Shown here one piece after another: positions 63,470 to 64,000 of a DNA stretch of 64,000 nucleotides. The stretch spans positions 620,001-684,000 of the forward strand of contig NZ_CANDNZ010000002.1 in assembly GCF_947387555.1 (NCBI RefSeq). Direction: 5' to 3'. The stretch comes from Thalassomonas sp. RHCl1. Its GTDB lineage: Bacteria > Pseudomonadota > Gammaproteobacteria > Enterobacterales > Alteromonadaceae. The stretch's first letter is position 1, and each line of letters opens with the position of its first letter. The notes under the pieces were generated by a model. That model saw only the letters and a program-made list of their open reading frames with translations. It ran no database searches and was not told the DNA's origin. A program made the position numbers and the translations under genes.

Positions 63470-63949
63470 ATGGAACCGCTAGATAAATTCAAATTATTGA
63501 TGGCAGATATTGGTGAAGTGCTCAAGGCGAGTTCGGTGGTGCAGTTTGAAAATGGCTATTGGCTCATTGAATACGGTGACAGCGAACTGGTTTGGGTTTA
63601 TTACCATCAGCAAGATGACAGTTTTACCCTTAGCGGCGAAGCCGGGGCCATAGAAAAACAAGATCAGCTGGAGCTGTATAAGTTTTTCCTGACCTTTAAT
63701 GCCCTGGGCCAGGAGCAAAGGTCGGTGAAAACTGCTTTAAGCGGCAATGGCGACAGTTGTTTATTACTCGGGGATTACAGTGCGACCTCGTTAAATACCT
63801 TAGAGTTTTCTGCGATCTTTTTTAACTTTGCTGAACAAATGATCCACTGGCGCTATCTGCTTAAAAGCTGGCCGACGGCAACGAGTCAGGATAAGCAAAA
63901 GCTGGTGGACAATATCTCTTTTATGAACCCAAACATGATCCGGGCATAA
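63470..63949 (+). CDS. Class I T3SS chaperone (CesT fold)
   Basis: 159 residues, acidic, with the CesT-type alternation of helices and strands (helix FKLLMADIGEVLKASSVVQF, strands YWLIEYGDSELVWVYYHQQD, helix LELYKFFLTFNALGQ, strand DSCLLLGDYS, helix FSAIFFNFAEQMIHWRYLLK). It follows sctB by about 95 bases and is followed 21 bases later by a new gene, so its client is probably encoded there. Confidence 0.8.
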   Translation: MEPLDKFKLLMADIGEVLKASSVVQFENGYWLIEYGDSELVWVYYHQQDDSFTLSGEAGAIEKQDQLELYKFFLTFNALGQEQRSVKTALSGNGDSCLLLGDYSATSLNTLEFSAIFFNFAEQMIHWRYLLKSWPTATSQDKQKLVDNISFMNPNMIRA

Positions 63950-63970
63950 GCCTGTACTTTAGGAGCCGAG

Positions 63971-64000
63971 ATGGACAGTTTATGTACCTATGTTAACACC
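63971..64000 (+). CDS. Start of a gene cut by the window end
   Basis: An ATG at 63971 with TAGGAGCCGAG directly before it; only ten codons (MDSLCTYVNT) are inside the window. It follows the CesT-type chaperone gene by 21 bases, so it may encode that chaperone's client, perhaps an effector. No identity can be given. Confidence 0.5.
   Translation, partial: MDSLCTYVNT

Overview
The window reads as one chromosomal stretch of a marine gammaproteobacterium. The ftsK–lolA–rarA–crcB–serS order, an AGCS sodium symporter, YeaC- and DUF349-type genes, PEP-CTERM proteins and moderate GC content fit Alteromonadales, most likely Colwelliaceae such as Thalassomonas. The genus is an inference from gene content; no 16S rRNA or other marker is present.

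Layout. 1–15.3 kb is ordinary chromosome: FtsK C-terminus, LolA, RarA, CrcB, SerS, a thioredoxin-like protein, an M14 carboxypeptidase, a DUF1566 protein, an AGCS symporter, a zinc-ribbon/YeaC/DUF349 operon, a NUDIX hydrolase and a SUKH-like protein. 15.5–18.9 kb holds an SH3-domain lipoprotein and a large PKD/LysM protein without a signal peptide. From 19 kb to the right edge the window is dominated by a complete Ysc-family type III secretion system (T3SS) in several blocks: sctPQRSTU plus a YopT-like protease gene (minus strand, 19.0–25.2 kb); a 6.7 kb block of unrelated genes (CoA-transferase, PAS-GGDEF, thioredoxin-like lipoprotein, MscS channel, haem-type chemoreceptor); sctNO (minus, 31.9–33.7 kb); a beta-propeller protein; sctW–sycN-like–sctX–sctY–sctV (plus, 35.5–40.0 kb); two tandem ECF sigma factor genes (40.8–42.1 kb); a yscB-like chaperone gene and sctC,D,E,F,G,I,J,K,L (plus, 42.3–49.5 kb); two PEP-CTERM genes and small genes; a chaperone–effector pair (53.3–55.4 kb); a membrane-anchored double lipoyl-domain protein and a DUF3179 protein; and a tip/translocator operon (58.5 kb to the right edge).

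How it fits together. No AraC/ExsA-type activator is seen. Two near-duplicate ECF sigma factors sit between the export-gate operon and the needle/secretin operon. By eye I find a shared bipartite motif, AAC–N14/15–GTTAC (one copy GTTCC), 35–160 bp upstream of six separate T3SS operons: sctP, sctN, sctW, the yscB-like/sctC operon, the chaperone–effector pair and the tip/translocator operon. The simplest reading is an ECF-sigma regulon that keeps the scattered operons co-expressed.

Most unusual genes. The first gene of the tip operon looks like a needle-tip/filament subunit interrupted by a DUF1521 (MIIA) domain carrying the GDPHVD self-cleavage motif, and its short paralogue without that domain lies two genes downstream. 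There are two candidate cysteine-protease-type effectors, one with a C/H/D set spaced as in YopT and one with a C/H/D set plus two ~97-residue C-terminal repeats. There is also a stand-alone protein with two SucB-type lipoyl domains and a membrane tail but no acyltransferase domain. All functions come from reading motifs and gene order; no database search was run.
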